DNA from: Alphaproteobacteria bacterium
GTDB lineage: Bacteria; Pseudomonadota; Alphaproteobacteria; Rickettsiales; SXRF01
Direction: 5' to 3'
Length of the DNA stretch: 64,000 nt
NCBI GenBank assembly: GCA_025360605.1
Contig: JANYBV010000022.1
Coordinates: 78,587 to 142,586 of the forward strand
The notes beneath the pieces are model-generated. The model made no database searches, was not told where the DNA came from, and was given only the letters and a program-made list of their open reading frames with translations. The translations under genes and the position numbers were made by a program. This document shows, one piece after another, positions 1 to 8,470 of the stretch (positions are counted from its first letter, which is position 1; each line of letters starts with the position of its first letter).

Positions 1-2
1 AT

Positions 3-1316
3 AAGCAGGCGCAAAACAACCTGAATGTGTTCAGCGTGAATCACACCATTGTCCAAGCCTGTTTATATAACCAGACCGGTGCGCTTTTTGCCCGTTATGT
101 AAATAGCAAATATGAGGTGGATTCTAAATGTCCGACGGAAATGTTTGAGCATATCACCGTCAGTCAGAGTCGGATCGAATTGATGAAGCCTATCGTGAAG
201 ATGCACGATAAGATCGGTTTTATTTACGTGGAGTCCACACAGGAACAAATCGGCGTTTACATTAACAACCAGATCATGATTGCATGTTCTGTTAGCTTTG
301 CTGCGCTTCTTGTATCGTACTTGCTGGCGATCAGCCTTCAAAAAATGATATCGACACCTATCTTAAGTCTCGCTGAAACCGCACGTCAGATTTCCATCCG
401 GAAAGATTTTTCAATCCGCGCGAAGCCGGTAGGCGATCAGGAAAAAGAATTTAATAACGAACTTGTCATCCTTACCAATTCGTTCAATAGCATGTTGACA
501 GAAATTGGCGCACGCGATCAGCAATTGAAGCAAAAAAATACCGAACTTGAAAAAGCCAAGGACGTTGCCGAAGGTGCCAACCGCGCCAAGTCACAGTTCC
601 TTGCTAATATCAGTCATGAATTACGCACGCCACTGAACGCCATCATAGGGTTTTCATCCATTCTGATGAACCAGCTGTTCGGGGCGCTTGGTGATCAGAA
701 ATATCTGGAATATTCAAAAGACATCAACGAATCGGGCACGCATCTCCTCGATATTATTAATGACATCCTCGATCTTTCCAAAGCCGAAGCGGGCAAACTA
801 TCGCTGAATTACGAAGAGGTGCATGTCGTTAAGGCTATCAACAAATGTATCACGATCATTTCTGAGCGCGCGGAAAAAGGCAAAGTCGCCATCACCACCA
901 ACATTCCCAAAATGCTGCCTATGCTGGTGGCGGATCGTCTGCGTTTTATACAAATTATGCTCAATATTATTTCAAATGCCGTCAAGTTCACGGAAGAAAA
1001 CGGCAAGGTCAATATTAGTGCTTATACACGCTCTATCGGTGACGACGTTTCGCAGTTTATGGTCACTATTGAGGACACCGGTATCGGTATGGCCAAAGAA
1101 GATATCGATAAGGCGTTCCAGAGCTTTGGCCAGATTGACAGCGGCCTGAACCGTAAATATGAGGGCACAGGTCTTGGTCTGCCATTGACCAAAAAGCTTA
1201 TGGAGCTTCATTACGGCGAGATTCTGATTGAAAGTGAAGTGGGCAAGGGGACGACTGTAACCCTTGTATTCCCTGCCATGCCGCCTGCAGGCGCGGACTA
1301 CCAGCCTAACGACTAA
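3..1316 (+). CDS. Sensor histidine kinase, 5' end outside window
   Basis: This is the C-terminal part of a membrane-bound two-component sensor kinase. The reading frame is open to the left edge of the window, so the true start lies upstream; the GTG at 27 is only the first possible start visible. Counting from that codon, residues 1-75 look like the end of a periplasmic sensing domain. Residues 83-104 form a transmembrane helix and about 105-160 a HAMP linker. A HisKA dimerisation domain carries the phospho-acceptor His197 in the H-box [10 protein letters not shown]. The C-terminal ATPase domain has the N-box (SNAVKF) and the glycine-rich boxes DTGIGM and GTGLGL. It presumably phosphorylates a response regulator encoded outside the window. 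A 7-bp inverted repeat at 1301-1322 overlaps the stop codon but lacks a good U-tract. The stimulus is unknown. Confidence 0.93.
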   Translation, partial: KQAQNNLNVFSVNHTIVQACLYNQTGALFARYVNSKYEVDSKCPTEMFEHITVSQSRIELMKPIVKMHDKIGFIYVESTQEQIGVYINNQIMIACSVSFAALLVSYLLAISLQKMISTPILSLAETARQISIRKDFSIRAKPVGDQEKEFNNELVILTNSFNSMLTEIGARDQQLKQKNTELEKAKDVAEGANRAKSQFLANISHELRTPLNAIIGFSSILMNQLFGALGDQKYLEYSKDINESGTHLLDIINDILDLSKAEAGKLSLNYEEVHVVKAINKCITIISERAEKGKVAITTNIPKMLPMLVADRLRFIQIMLNIISNAVKFTEENGKVNISAYTRSIGDDVSQFMVTIEDTGIGMAKEDIDKAFQSFGQIDSGLNRKYEGTGLGLPLTKKLMELHYGEILIESEVGKGTTVTLVFPAMPPAGADYQPND

Positions 1317-1426
1317 GGCTGGTTAAATAGAGCTTAAAGCATAAAATATCATTGAATTTAAATAGAATATTAACTTTTCGCGCCTAGAGTTAGTGTTGAA
1401 GTAAAATAACCGCAAGAGGCATTGTC

Positions 1427-1885
1427 TTGAAACAAATTTACACAGATTCCATTTTGTTGATTGAACGTCTGCACAGGCGCTTTCTTGATGTTATCAAGAC
1501 CGAGCTTGACCGTCTTAAGATTGATGATGTGAACAACATCCAGACCTTGATCCTTTATAATATCAGTGCCGAGCAGCTGACTATCGGCGAGTTGACGAAC
1601 CGTGGTTACTATCTTGGCTCCAACGTTTCCTACAATGTGAAAAAGCTGGTTGAGAACGCCTACCTCGTTCAGGAACGCGCACCGCATGACAAGCGTTCAA
1701 CACGCATTAAGCTGTCTGATAAGGGGCTTGATCTGTGTAAGAAGATTGACGAGCTTTATCAGCGTAACGTGGATTCTATTTCCAAGGAACTCGACACCGA
1801 AGCGTTCAGCCATCTGAATAAAACGCTGACGATGCTTGAGCATTTCTGGACGGATTACATCAACAATATCTATAAAGTGAAATAA
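1427..1885 (+). CDS. MarR-type winged-helix transcriptional regulator
   Basis: A 152-residue protein with the helical, winged-helix layout of the MarR superfamily. An N-terminal helix leads to a helix-turn-helix around residues 45-75 (TIGELTNRGYYLGSNVSYNV), then a basic wing near residues 80-95 (APHDKRSTRIKLSDKG) and C-terminal dimerisation helices. The start is TTG, chosen because AAGAGG lies 7 bases upstream and no ATG fits the domain. The family binds palindromic operators as dimers. Size and the YYLGSNVSYNVKKL helix recall small alphaproteobacterial regulators such as LdtR, but that is a resemblance from memory. It is monocistronic, lies 110 bp after the kinase gene and converges with recG, leaving 5 bp between stop codons. 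Target genes cannot be inferred. Confidence 0.8.
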   Translation: MKQIYTDSILLIERLHRRFLDVIKTELDRLKIDDVNNIQTLILYNISAEQLTIGELTNRGYYLGSNVSYNVKKLVENAYLVQERAPHDKRSTRIKLSDKGLDLCKKIDELYQRNVDSISKELDTEAFSHLNKTLTMLEHFWTDYINNIYKVK

Positions 1886-1890
1886 CCACT

Positions 1891-4056
1891 TTATCCAAAT
1901 AGCTGCATCAAAGTGCTTAGCGCCTTGCCGCGTGCGGAGTGCAGTTCGGGATCTTTTTTCAGGAATTCAGTTGCATCCTGTCTTGCTTGTTCAAGCAACT
2001 GGCGGTGTTCGATCAGGTGCGTAAAGATAAACCGTGGCAATCCGCTCTGGCGGCTGCCCAATAAATCACCCCCTCCGCGTATTTGCAGATCGGCTTCGGC
2101 TATCATGAACCCGTCATCACTGTCACGCAATGTCGCCAGACGGCTGCGCGATACCTCGCTGGCGCGGTCGCTGTAGAGTAATACACACGAAGAGGGCTTA
2201 CTGCCACGCCCCACACGCCCGCGCAGCTGATGCAGCTGTGAAAGCCCGAAACGCTCTGCCTTTTCGATGATGATGATGGTGGCATCGCGCACATCCACGC
2301 CCACTTCTACCACCGTAGTTGCCACCAGCAATCGCGTTTCACCGCTGGCGAAGCGTTTCATCTCGCCGTCGCGCTGGTCGTTTTTCATCCGGCCATGCAC
2401 CAGTCCCACGATGCCACCAAAGCGTGTCTTGAATTCGGTAAAGCGCGTTTCGGCGGCAGCAATATCATTGTCAGGGGTGAGTTCCAGCTCGCCTTCGGTT
2501 TCCTTTTCTTCAATCAGCGGGCATATCCAGTATATCTTTTCTCCCTTACCCAACACTTCCTTCATGCGGTCCATCATGTCCTCATAGCGCGACAGGGGAA
2601 TCACACGGGTGGTGATCTTCAGGCGCTCTGCCGGTTTTTCTTTCAGCAGCGAACAATCCATATCGCCGTACATGGTCATGGTGAGCGAACGGGGGATGGG
2701 GGTGGCGGTCATATGCAGCAGGTGAGGGGTGTTACCCTTCGCGGTTAACGCCATGCGCTGCGCCACGCCGAAGCGGTGTTGTTCGTCGATGACGACGAGT
2801 GCCAGCTGGCTGAAAATAACATGCTCCTGAAACAGGGCGTGTGTGCCAACCACAATCGTTATGGTGCCATTGGCGATTTCTTCCAGCACGGCTTGGCGTG
2901 CTTTTCCTTTGACGCTTCCCGTCAACAGCCCCACTTTGATACCAAGCCCTGCGGTGAGCTTGGTGAGGGTTTCATAATGTTGCTGTGCAATAATTTCGGT
3001 AGGAACCATCAGCGCGGATTGCAGCGACTGTTCAGCCGCGCGCAGCATGGCGAATAATGCCACAATGGTTTTGCCACTTCCGACATCACCTTGCAGCAAT
3101 CGCCCCATGCGTCTGCCGGATTCCATATCGGCGTAAATTTCTTTCAACACATCGAGCTGGCCTTGCGTGAGTGTAAACGGAAGGCTGGCCGACAATTTGC
3201 CGCTGAGTGTACCGTTGCCTTTGATAACAACGCTGGCCTGCCGCTGCATATTGCGCCGCAATATCGCAAGGTATAGCTGGTTGGCGAGCATTTCATCGTA
3301 GGCAAGCCGCTTGCGCGCCGCGCTTACGGGCATCAGGTCTTCGGCGGTTTCGGGGTGGTGGGCTTTTCGTAACGCCGATTTCCAGTCAGGAAAATCAGGA
3401 AAGGGCGGAAAGGAAGCGTCAATCCATTCCGGAAAATCGGGTAATTTTTCTAGTGCTGTGGCGACATATTTACCGATTCTCTTGGAGGTGAGGCCGATGG
3501 TTAGCGGGTATACCGGTTCTTGTGTCTGCACATTCTGTATTTTGTCCACCGTGGTGATGATATCGGGGTGGGACATTTGCAGGCGGTGGTCAAAATGCTC
3601 GGTCCGGCCGCTGATGACGCGCGTGCTGCCCAGCGGGAGGGATTGTTTGATGTAATCCGTATGTGCGTGGTAGAAAATTAAGGTAATCGTGCCGCTGTCG
3701 TTGGAGCATTCGACCTTATAGGGGCGCTTGCCGCCACGGTAACCCGCAGAAGGCGGGTGATGGGAATCAACCTCAACAATAAACGTGGCGATCACCCCGT
3801 CCGGCGCTTCGCTGAGCGGGCAGGTGAAGCGGCGGTCAATCAGGTTTACCGGTAAATGAAATAGTAAATCCCGAACAATGGGTACGTTGCTTCCCGATGC
3901 TGAAGTGCCAGCGGGCAGTAGCCGTGCCAAAGCCTGCCCTGTGGCGGCACCCAATCCCTTGATTCTTGTGACGGAAGAAAACAAGAAAAATAAGGATTCA
4001 TCACGCATTTCTGCGACGGGTGAAGTTTCTTCAGGGCGGCAATCGATGTTGACCAT
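1891..4056 (-). CDS. recG: ATP-dependent DNA helicase RecG
   Basis: RecG is a monomeric superfamily 2 helicase that reverses stalled replication forks and branch-migrates Holliday junctions. The 721-residue product has the usual order: a wedge/OB domain in the N-terminal 200 residues, then two helicase lobes. Walker A is GDVGSGKT at residues 323-330, the Walker B variant is DEQH, motif III is TATPIPRSL, and the C-terminal lobe contains the QLRGRVGRG motif. The ATG at 4056 gives 721 residues; an internal ATG at 4008 (MRDES) would also keep the conserved start of the fold and neither has a strong ribosome site. Length is typical for the family. The gene diverges from trpG with 49 bp between starts. 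Confidence 0.97.
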   Translation of the reverse strand: MVNIDCRPEETSPVAEMRDESLFFLFSSVTRIKGLGAATGQALARLLPAGTSASGSNVPIVRDLLFHLPVNLIDRRFTCPLSEAPDGVIATFIVEVDSHHPPSAGYRGGKRPYKVECSNDSGTITLIFYHAHTDYIKQSLPLGSTRVISGRTEHFDHRLQMSHPDIITTVDKIQNVQTQEPVYPLTIGLTSKRIGKYVATALEKLPDFPEWIDASFPPFPDFPDWKSALRKAHHPETAEDLMPVSAARKRLAYDEMLANQLYLAILRRNMQRQASVVIKGNGTLSGKLSASLPFTLTQGQLDVLKEIYADMESGRRMGRLLQGDVGSGKTIVALFAMLRAAEQSLQSALMVPTEIIAQQHYETLTKLTAGLGIKVGLLTGSVKGKARQAVLEEIANGTITIVVGTHALFQEHVIFSQLALVVIDEQHRFGVAQRMALTAKGNTPHLLHMTATPIPRSLTMTMYGDMDCSLLKEKPAERLKITTRVIPLSRYEDMMDRMKEVLGKGEKIYWICPLIEEKETEGELELTPDNDIAAAETRFTEFKTRFGGIVGLVHGRMKNDQRDGEMKRFASGETRLLVATTVVEVGVDVRDATIIIIEKAERFGLSQLHQLRGRVGRGSKPSSCVLLYSDRASEVSRSRLATLRDSDDGFMIAEADLQIRGGGDLLGSRQSGLPRFIFTHLIEHRQLLEQARQDATEFLKKDPELHSARGKALSTLMQLFG

Positions 4057-4105
4057 CGGGCTTATTCACTATAGTTTTCCAGATAAATACACATAACAGC
4101 TTATA

Positions 4106-4684
4106 ATGATTATGAAAATAATACTCTTAGATAATTATGACAGCTTCACCTATAACCTTTTGCATTATATAGGTGAACTTGGTGCCGAAGTGGCCACCTT
4201 CCGTAATGACAAGGTGACGGTGGACGAGATTGCCGCCATGAAACCGGACGGTATTGTCATTTCGCCCGGCCCCGGAACACCGCAGCAATCCGGCATCTGC
4301 CTTGAGCTGATTAAAACACTGTCCGGAAAAATACCGATTTTTGGCGTGTGCTTAGGAATGCAGGCAATGGGGGAAGCCTTTGGTGGAAAAGTGGTGCGCG
4401 CACCGACACCGATGCACGGTAAAGTCAGCGGCATTTACCACGAGGGGCGCACCGTTTTTAAAGGGTTGCCTATTCCTTTTAAAGCCACCCGCTATCATTC
4501 GCTGGTGGTTGAACGCAGCAGCCTGCCGGATTGTCTTGAAATCACGGCTATTACCGCCGATGACGGGTTGATTATGGGGCTGTCGCACAAGCAACACATA
4601 ACGCACGGCGTGCAGTTCCACCCTGAAAGTATTGCTTCGGAACATGGCCACGATATCATTAAAAACTTTCTCGATATGCTATAG
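4106..4684 (+). CDS. trpG: Anthranilate synthase glutamine amidotransferase subunit (TrpG/PabA type)
   Basis: A class I glutamine amidotransferase of 192 residues that supplies ammonia to the TrpE (or PabB) synthase subunit in the first step from chorismate to anthranilate. It shows the family signature LLDNYDSFTYNL at the N-terminus, ISPGPGTP, the nucleophile elbow GVCLGMQ with its catalytic Cys, and the catalytic HPES triad segment near the C-terminus. ATG at 4106 or 4112 are both possible starts; neither has a clear Shine-Dalgarno sequence. It heads a trpG-trpD-(remnant)-trpC operon, with 11 bp to trpD. No trpE is present in the window, so the synthase partner must be elsewhere. Use in folate synthesis (PabA role) as well is possible. 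Confidence 0.95.
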   Translation: MIMKIILLDNYDSFTYNLLHYIGELGAEVATFRNDKVTVDEIAAMKPDGIVISPGPGTPQQSGICLELIKTLSGKIPIFGVCLGMQAMGEAFGGKVVRAPTPMHGKVSGIYHEGRTVFKGLPIPFKATRYHSLVVERSSLPDCLEITAITADDGLIMGLSHKQHITHGVQFHPESIASEHGHDIIKNFLDML

Positions 4685-4695
4685 CAGACCAGACT

Positions 4696-5721
4696 ATGTC
4701 CGATCACGTTATGCACCAAGTCCTTGCCCTGTTAGCCGATGGTAAAAACCTGCCACATGATACGGCGGTGCGGGCGTTTCAGGTTATTATGAACGGTGGC
4801 GCTACGCCTGCGCAAATGGGCGCGTTCCTTATGGCGCTGCGGCTTAAGGGCGAAACGGTGGAAGAAATAAGCGCGGGCGCACTTGCCATGCGCGTGAAGG
4901 CGCAAAAAATCAAAGCTCCCGAAGGAGCTATCGACACCTGCGGCACGGGCGGGGATTCCAAAGGGACCTTCAATATTTCTACAGCGGTGGCGTTTGTGCT
5001 GGCGGCCTGTGATGTTCCTGTGGCCAAGCACGGCAATCGCTCCGTGTCCTCGTTATCTGGCTCGGCGGATGTGCTTACGGCGCTGGGTGTGAAAGTGGAT
5101 GCGGAACCGGTAGTGGTCGAGCGCTGTTTAGCGCAATGCGGCATTTGTTTTATTATGGCCCCTAAATTCCACCCTGCCATGCGCCATGTAGCACCTGTGC
5201 GTCAGGAGCTGGGGCTAAGGACTATTTTCAATCTGCTTGGGCCACTCTCCAATCCTGCTGCACCGAGCTATCAGTTGCTCGGAGTGTATGCTGAAAAATG
5301 GCTGGAGCCAATGGCTCGTGTGTTAAAAGAATTGGGAACTAAAGCGGCGTGGGTGGTGCATGGCCATGGCGGGCTCGATGAGCTATCGCTATCCGGCCCC
5401 TCATCTGTCGCGCAATTAAAGGATGGTGTCATCAGTTCGTTTAGCGTGTCACCGGAAGATGCCGGTTTGCCGCAATCCTCTATCGAAGACATCAAGGGGA
5501 ATGACTCCTATTACAATGCTAAAAAGATGGTTGAGGCATTATCCGGCGCTGAAAGTGCCTATCGCAATGCGATTGTCTATAACGCTGCGGCGGGATTAGT
5601 GATTGCTGGAAAGGCGGCCAGCCTGAAAGAAGGTGTCGCTATGGCGCAGCAAGCGATCGATTCCGGTGTGGCGCACAACAAGCTCAAAAAATTGATTGAA
5701 ATAAGCCACGAAAAACCATGA
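4696..5721 (+). CDS. trpD: Anthranilate phosphoribosyltransferase
   Basis: TrpD transfers phosphoribose from PRPP to anthranilate, the second step of the tryptophan branch. The 341-residue product has normal family length. Visible motifs are the PRPP-binding glycine-rich loop DTCGTGGDSKGTFNIST, the KHGNRSVSS loop, the anthranilate-site segment PKFHPAMRHVAPVRQELG and the RTIFNLLGPLSNP segment. The gene follows trpG by 11 bp. Its stop codon overlaps the start of the short membrane fragment that follows (ATGA at 5718), so that remnant is translationally coupled to trpD. Confidence 0.97.
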   Translation: MSDHVMHQVLALLADGKNLPHDTAVRAFQVIMNGGATPAQMGAFLMALRLKGETVEEISAGALAMRVKAQKIKAPEGAIDTCGTGGDSKGTFNISTAVAFVLAACDVPVAKHGNRSVSSLSGSADVLTALGVKVDAEPVVVERCLAQCGICFIMAPKFHPAMRHVAPVRQELGLRTIFNLLGPLSNPAAPSYQLLGVYAEKWLEPMARVLKELGTKAAWVVHGHGGLDELSLSGPSSVAQLKDGVISSFSVSPEDAGLPQSSIEDIKGNDSYYNAKKMVEALSGAESAYRNAIVYNAAAGLVIAGKAASLKEGVAMAQQAIDSGVAHNKLKKLIEISHEKP

Positions 5722-5939
5722 AAAACTTTCTGGCGGACATTCCTGACAGTAAACGCATCACCCTAGCGGTAAGTGCTGTGTTGATGCTTGTTGTGATTTG
5801 TCTGCAGGTTCACATGATCTGCACGCACGTATTTTGGCGTGACGAGCTGCAATCCCACCTCATAGCGGCGGATTCAAAAAGCCTCGGGGATCTGGTTCAT
5901 AACACCCGTTATGAGGGGCATCCTGTTTTAATGGGATGA
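5718..5939 (+). pseudogene. N-terminal fragment of a membrane glycosyltransferase (GT39/ArnT-like)
   Basis: A 73-codon frame encodes a cytoplasmic start, one transmembrane helix (residues 15-37) and then FWRDELQSHLIAADS and RYEGHPVLMG. In polytopic dolichyl-phosphate-mannose/ArnT-like glycosyltransferases the same order is seen: an Asp-Glu pair (here WRDE) at the start of the first periplasmic loop, then EGHP with a following W/Y. Such enzymes normally run to 450-600 residues, so at least 85% is missing. After the TGA no frame continues the membrane fold. A 23-codon frame at 5939-6010 (beginning MEGVRVYKI) might be a scrap of the old C-terminus, but that is speculative. The ATG overlaps the trpD stop. 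This looks like decay by internal deletion inside the trp operon; expression as a short membrane peptide cannot be excluded. Confidence 0.6.
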
Positions 5940-6025
5940 TGGAAGGAGTGCGTGTGTACAAAATTACTGCGGCTTCGACGGAGCATAAAAGAGCGCCGAT
6001 GTGCCAATAATTTTTCGAGAAATAT

Positions 6026-6826
6026 ATGTCTGATGTGCTTGCGGAAATTTGTGCTTTAAAGCGTGACCATGTATTGAAATGCAAGGCGGCGATGTCCGAG
6101 CGTTTTTTGATGCAGATCATTCAGCATGGTGACCAGCCACGCGGATTTCATGATGCCCTGAAGGCCAAGGCTTCAGCACATCGGTTTGGGTTGATCGCGG
6201 AAATCAAAAAGGGTTCACCGAGCAAAGGAACTATCAGGCCGGATTTCGATCCGGTGGTGCTGGCGAAGGCCTATCAGGAGGGCGGAGCAGCGTGCCTTTC
6301 CGTGCTAACGGATGTTCCTTATTTTCAGGGGAATGACCAGTATCTGATGATGGCGCGCGAGTCGGTTCGTTTACCGGTGTTGCGCAAGGATTTTATGCTG
6401 GATCCGTACCAAATTTTGGAATCACGGGCTTTGGGGGCGGATTGCATTTTGTTAATTATGGCTGCACTTGAGGTGTCCCAAGCCGTGGAGCTGGAGGCGG
6501 CAGCGTTTGAGTTGGGCATGGATGTGTTGGTTGAAGTGCATGATGAAGGCGAGATGGAGCAGGCGCTTTCCAACCTGAAATCAACACTTATTGGTATAAA
6601 TAACCGAAACTTAAAGACTCTGGTGGTGAATCTTGAGACAACAGAGATTTTAGTGAAAATGGTTCCATCCTCTATGACGTGCGTGTGTGAAAGTGGCATT
6701 GTCACGCATGAAGACGTGTTGAGGATCGAAGAATGCGGTGTTTCAAGCTTTTTGGTTGGAGAATCCTTGATGCGCCAGCAGGATGTAACATCTGCGACCC
6801 GAAAGCTGCTTGGGATTGAAAAATAA
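6026..6826 (+). CDS. trpC: Indole-3-glycerol phosphate synthase
   Basis: TrpC cyclises 1-(2-carboxyphenylamino)-1-deoxyribulose 5-phosphate to indole-3-glycerol phosphate. The 266-residue product is a single TIM barrel of normal length without a fused TrpF. It shows the signature LIAEIKKGSPSKG with the catalytic Lys, then LSVLTDVPYFQG, RKDFMLDPYQI, the INNRNLKT strand and the phosphate loop ESGI. The ATG at 6026 fits the family start. It is the last gene of the trp operon, 86 bp after the glycosyltransferase remnant, and is followed by a probable terminator. Confidence 0.97.
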   Translation: MSDVLAEICALKRDHVLKCKAAMSERFLMQIIQHGDQPRGFHDALKAKASAHRFGLIAEIKKGSPSKGTIRPDFDPVVLAKAYQEGGAACLSVLTDVPYFQGNDQYLMMARESVRLPVLRKDFMLDPYQILESRALGADCILLIMAALEVSQAVELEAAAFELGMDVLVEVHDEGEMEQALSNLKSTLIGINNRNLKTLVVNLETTEILVKMVPSSMTCVCESGIVTHEDVLRIEECGVSSFLVGESLMRQQDVTSATRKLLGIEK

Positions 6827-6866
6827 GCTAATTGTGCCAATCGGATAGTATAATTAGCATTTTTTA
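6827..6866 (+). terminator. Probable rho-independent terminator of the trp operon
   Basis: A 7-bp perfect stem (GCTAATT at 6827-6833 pairing with AATTAGC at 6852-6858) starts directly after the trpC stop and is followed by ATTTTTT. The stem is A+T-rich and the loop is 18 bases, so strength is uncertain, but position and U-tract fit. Confidence 0.55.
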
Positions 6867-6923
6867 CATTTTGCCCTTGTTTTTTGTGTGTTTTTTGTTA
6901 CGTTGCGCCTCCGTTTCGTATGT

Positions 6924-7000
6924 GCACCCGTAGCTCAGCTGGATAGAGCATCTGACTACGAATCAGAAGGCCGGGCGTTCGAATCGCTCCGGGTGCGCCA
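6924..7000 (+). tRNA. tRNA-Arg (anticodon ACG)
   Basis: A complete cloverleaf of 77 bases with encoded CCA. The acceptor stem GCACCCG pairs with CGGGTGC, and the D-arm contains AGCTCAGCTGGATAGAGC. The anticodon stem TCTGA/TCAGA encloses CTACGAA with ACG at 6958-6960, and the T-arm GGGCG-TTCGAAT-CGCTC closes with one G-U pair. ACG is read with inosine at the wobble position and decodes CGU, CGC and CGA. It is followed by a phage-derived gene cassette. Confidence 0.97.
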
Positions 7001-7149
7001 TTCTCCCCTCATATCGTTATACGCTAGAACCCCCCACTCGTATTTTGTCATTTTTAGGCCCTTCCCGAGCATTAACCCTGCTTATAGTTTGGTAGTTAAG
7101 AGGCGTATTGCCACAACACCCATCACTTAGGCCATTGAAAGGGATTCTC

Positions 7150-7512
7150 ATGCCATCATCACAACAATTCCAGCCCATCGACAGTTACGATCTGGTGGCG
7201 CTCATCGGGAACGGAACCGCCACCAGCCAGCAGATTGATCTGGCGGGGAATACGCTCTGCGGGCTGTTTATTCCAGCCGCTTTTACCGGAACCACGCTTA
7301 AAATTTTGGCGGCTTCCACCAGCGGCGGGAGCAATGCTGTAGTGCAAAAAGACGAGGTGGGTGGCGGTGATTATGCCATCACGGTCACCGTAGGCAAATA
7401 TGTACCAATCACCAATCTTGGTATTCTGGCAGGCGCACGTTTTATCACGCTTTCGAGCTCATCGAATGAAGCGGCTGACCGCTTAATCACGTTGGCGGTG
7501 AGGCCGGTATGA
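7150..7512 (+). CDS. Phage-structural-type protein, unknown role
   Basis: A 120-residue protein of unrecognised family. The start is the ATG at 7150, with AAAGGGA 6 bases upstream; an in-frame upstream start at 7108 lacks a ribosome site. The sequence is rich in Thr, Gly, Ala and Ser and predicted to be all-beta, as in small phage tail or head decoration proteins. A central part (residues 35-90) contains IPAAFTGTTLKIL and GARFITLSS, patterns typical of receptor-binding or capping proteins that follow a phage stem protein. It is the first of four genes that overlap by 1-4 bases. It has no signal peptide. Function is inferred only from composition and neighbours. Confidence 0.65.
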   Translation: MPSSQQFQPIDSYDLVALIGNGTATSQQIDLAGNTLCGLFIPAAFTGTTLKILAASTSGGSNAVVQKDEVGGGDYAITVTVGKYVPITNLGILAGARFITLSSSSNEAADRLITLAVRPV

Positions 7513-7622
7513 GCAATTTATTCACATTTTTTGTAAAGCCTAAAGCCGCCAGCACCACCACATCGGGCGGGCTTAATTTTTCAATCGCCGGTAATTCCGG
7601 ATTAGCTGCAGGAGTATTCTAA
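7509..7622 (+). CDS. Small coupled ORF in the phage-like cassette (37 aa)
   Basis: A 37-residue frame that starts with ATG overlapping the stop of the previous gene (ATGA at 7509-7512) and whose TAA overlaps the ATG of the next gene (TAATG at 7620-7624). Both junctions are the classic form of translational coupling and the frame fills the interval exactly, so it is probably translated. The peptide (MSNLFTFFVKPK at its start, then Thr/Ser/Gly/Ala-rich) has no recognised domain. It may be a linker peptide or a coupling leader. Confidence 0.6.
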   Translation: MSNLFTFFVKPKAASTTTSGGLNFSIAGNSGLAAGVF

Positions 7623-8470
7623 TGGTTTGGACAGCAACAACACTCAATCTCAAAGATGCGGCAGGCGCAACACAGCCGGTGATCGCCTATACGGATGGTA
7701 CTAATTTTTCGTTCGCCCATCCGATTTTGGATAACACAGGTGCGGTCATCGCACCGGCGACACAAGGCACGCTCGCTTCGGTGCTGAGTGCCCTTCAGAC
7801 CGCTATACCAGCGGGTGCGAACATCATCGGTAAACTCACCACCGACCAAACCACGCACGGCACCACCGACCTTGTGGCGGCGGATATCACCAAGGTGGGC
7901 GGCTCGGCCACTTCCTTGGGGCAGAAAGTCATGGCGTCATCATTTCCGGTGGCCTTTGCCAGTGACCAGTCTGCCATTCCGGCTCCTATACCCGCTGTTA
8001 TTACCGGCACTGCCATCACGCGCCCTGCCGACACGCTGGTGTATGCCGTAGGCGACTTGCTAGCCAGCAGCACCACGGCGGCAACGGTCAATGCCGCACC
8101 CACCACGGCAGCTGTGGCGAAAGCCAACGATCAGGCATTTACTGTTCTTAAATGCCGTCTCAAAAAATCCGGCACCAGCACTACCAATGCGATTTTCCGT
8201 GTGCATTGCTATAAAAACGCACCCACGGTGACCAATGGTGATAACGGTGTGTGGCTATCCACAGAATCGGGTTATCTCGGAGCGTTTGATATCACTATCG
8301 ACCGTGCCTTTTCCGATGCTTCCGAAGGCGTTGGTATTCCTGATAAAGGCTCGACCATCAGCGGAACGCCCGCAACGGGCACGCAAACAATCTATTTCCT
8401 GATTGAGGTGCGGGCAGCGTACACGCCATCTTCCGCTGAAGTGTTCACCCCTTATTTCGAGATACAATAA
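7622..8470 (+). CDS. Phage tail/fibre-type structural protein
   Basis: A 282-residue protein whose N-terminal 125 residues contain the segments TTLNLKDAAGATQPV, GKLTTDQTTHGTTDLVAADI and SFPVAFASDQSAIP. I associate this arrangement with phage structural proteins. The rest is Thr/Ala-rich beta-type sequence. It has no signal peptide or membrane helix. Its start overlaps the 37-codon frame and its stop overlaps the next gene by one base (TAATG at 8468-8472). No catalytic motif is seen. It most likely forms a virion or tail-like particle surface structure, or is a relic of one. Confidence 0.7.
   Translation: MVWTATTLNLKDAAGATQPVIAYTDGTNFSFAHPILDNTGAVIAPATQGTLASVLSALQTAIPAGANIIGKLTTDQTTHGTTDLVAADITKVGGSATSLGQKVMASSFPVAFASDQSAIPAPIPAVITGTAITRPADTLVYAVGDLLASSTTAATVNAAPTTAAVAKANDQAFTVLKCRLKKSGTSTTNAIFRVHCYKNAPTVTNGDNGVWLSTESGYLGAFDITIDRAFSDASEGVGIPDKGSTISGTPATGTQTIYFLIEVRAAYTPSSAEVFTPYFEIQ

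Noticed and set aside
1301..1322. Inverted repeat CCAGCCT/AGGCTGG at the end of the kinase gene
   Set aside because: A 7-bp stem covering the stop codon but followed by TTAAAT only; too weak to call a terminator.
5939..6010. A 23-codon frame (MEGVRVYKI...) after the glycosyltransferase fragment
   Set aside because: It could be a scrap of the lost C-terminus, but it is too short and unspecific to call.
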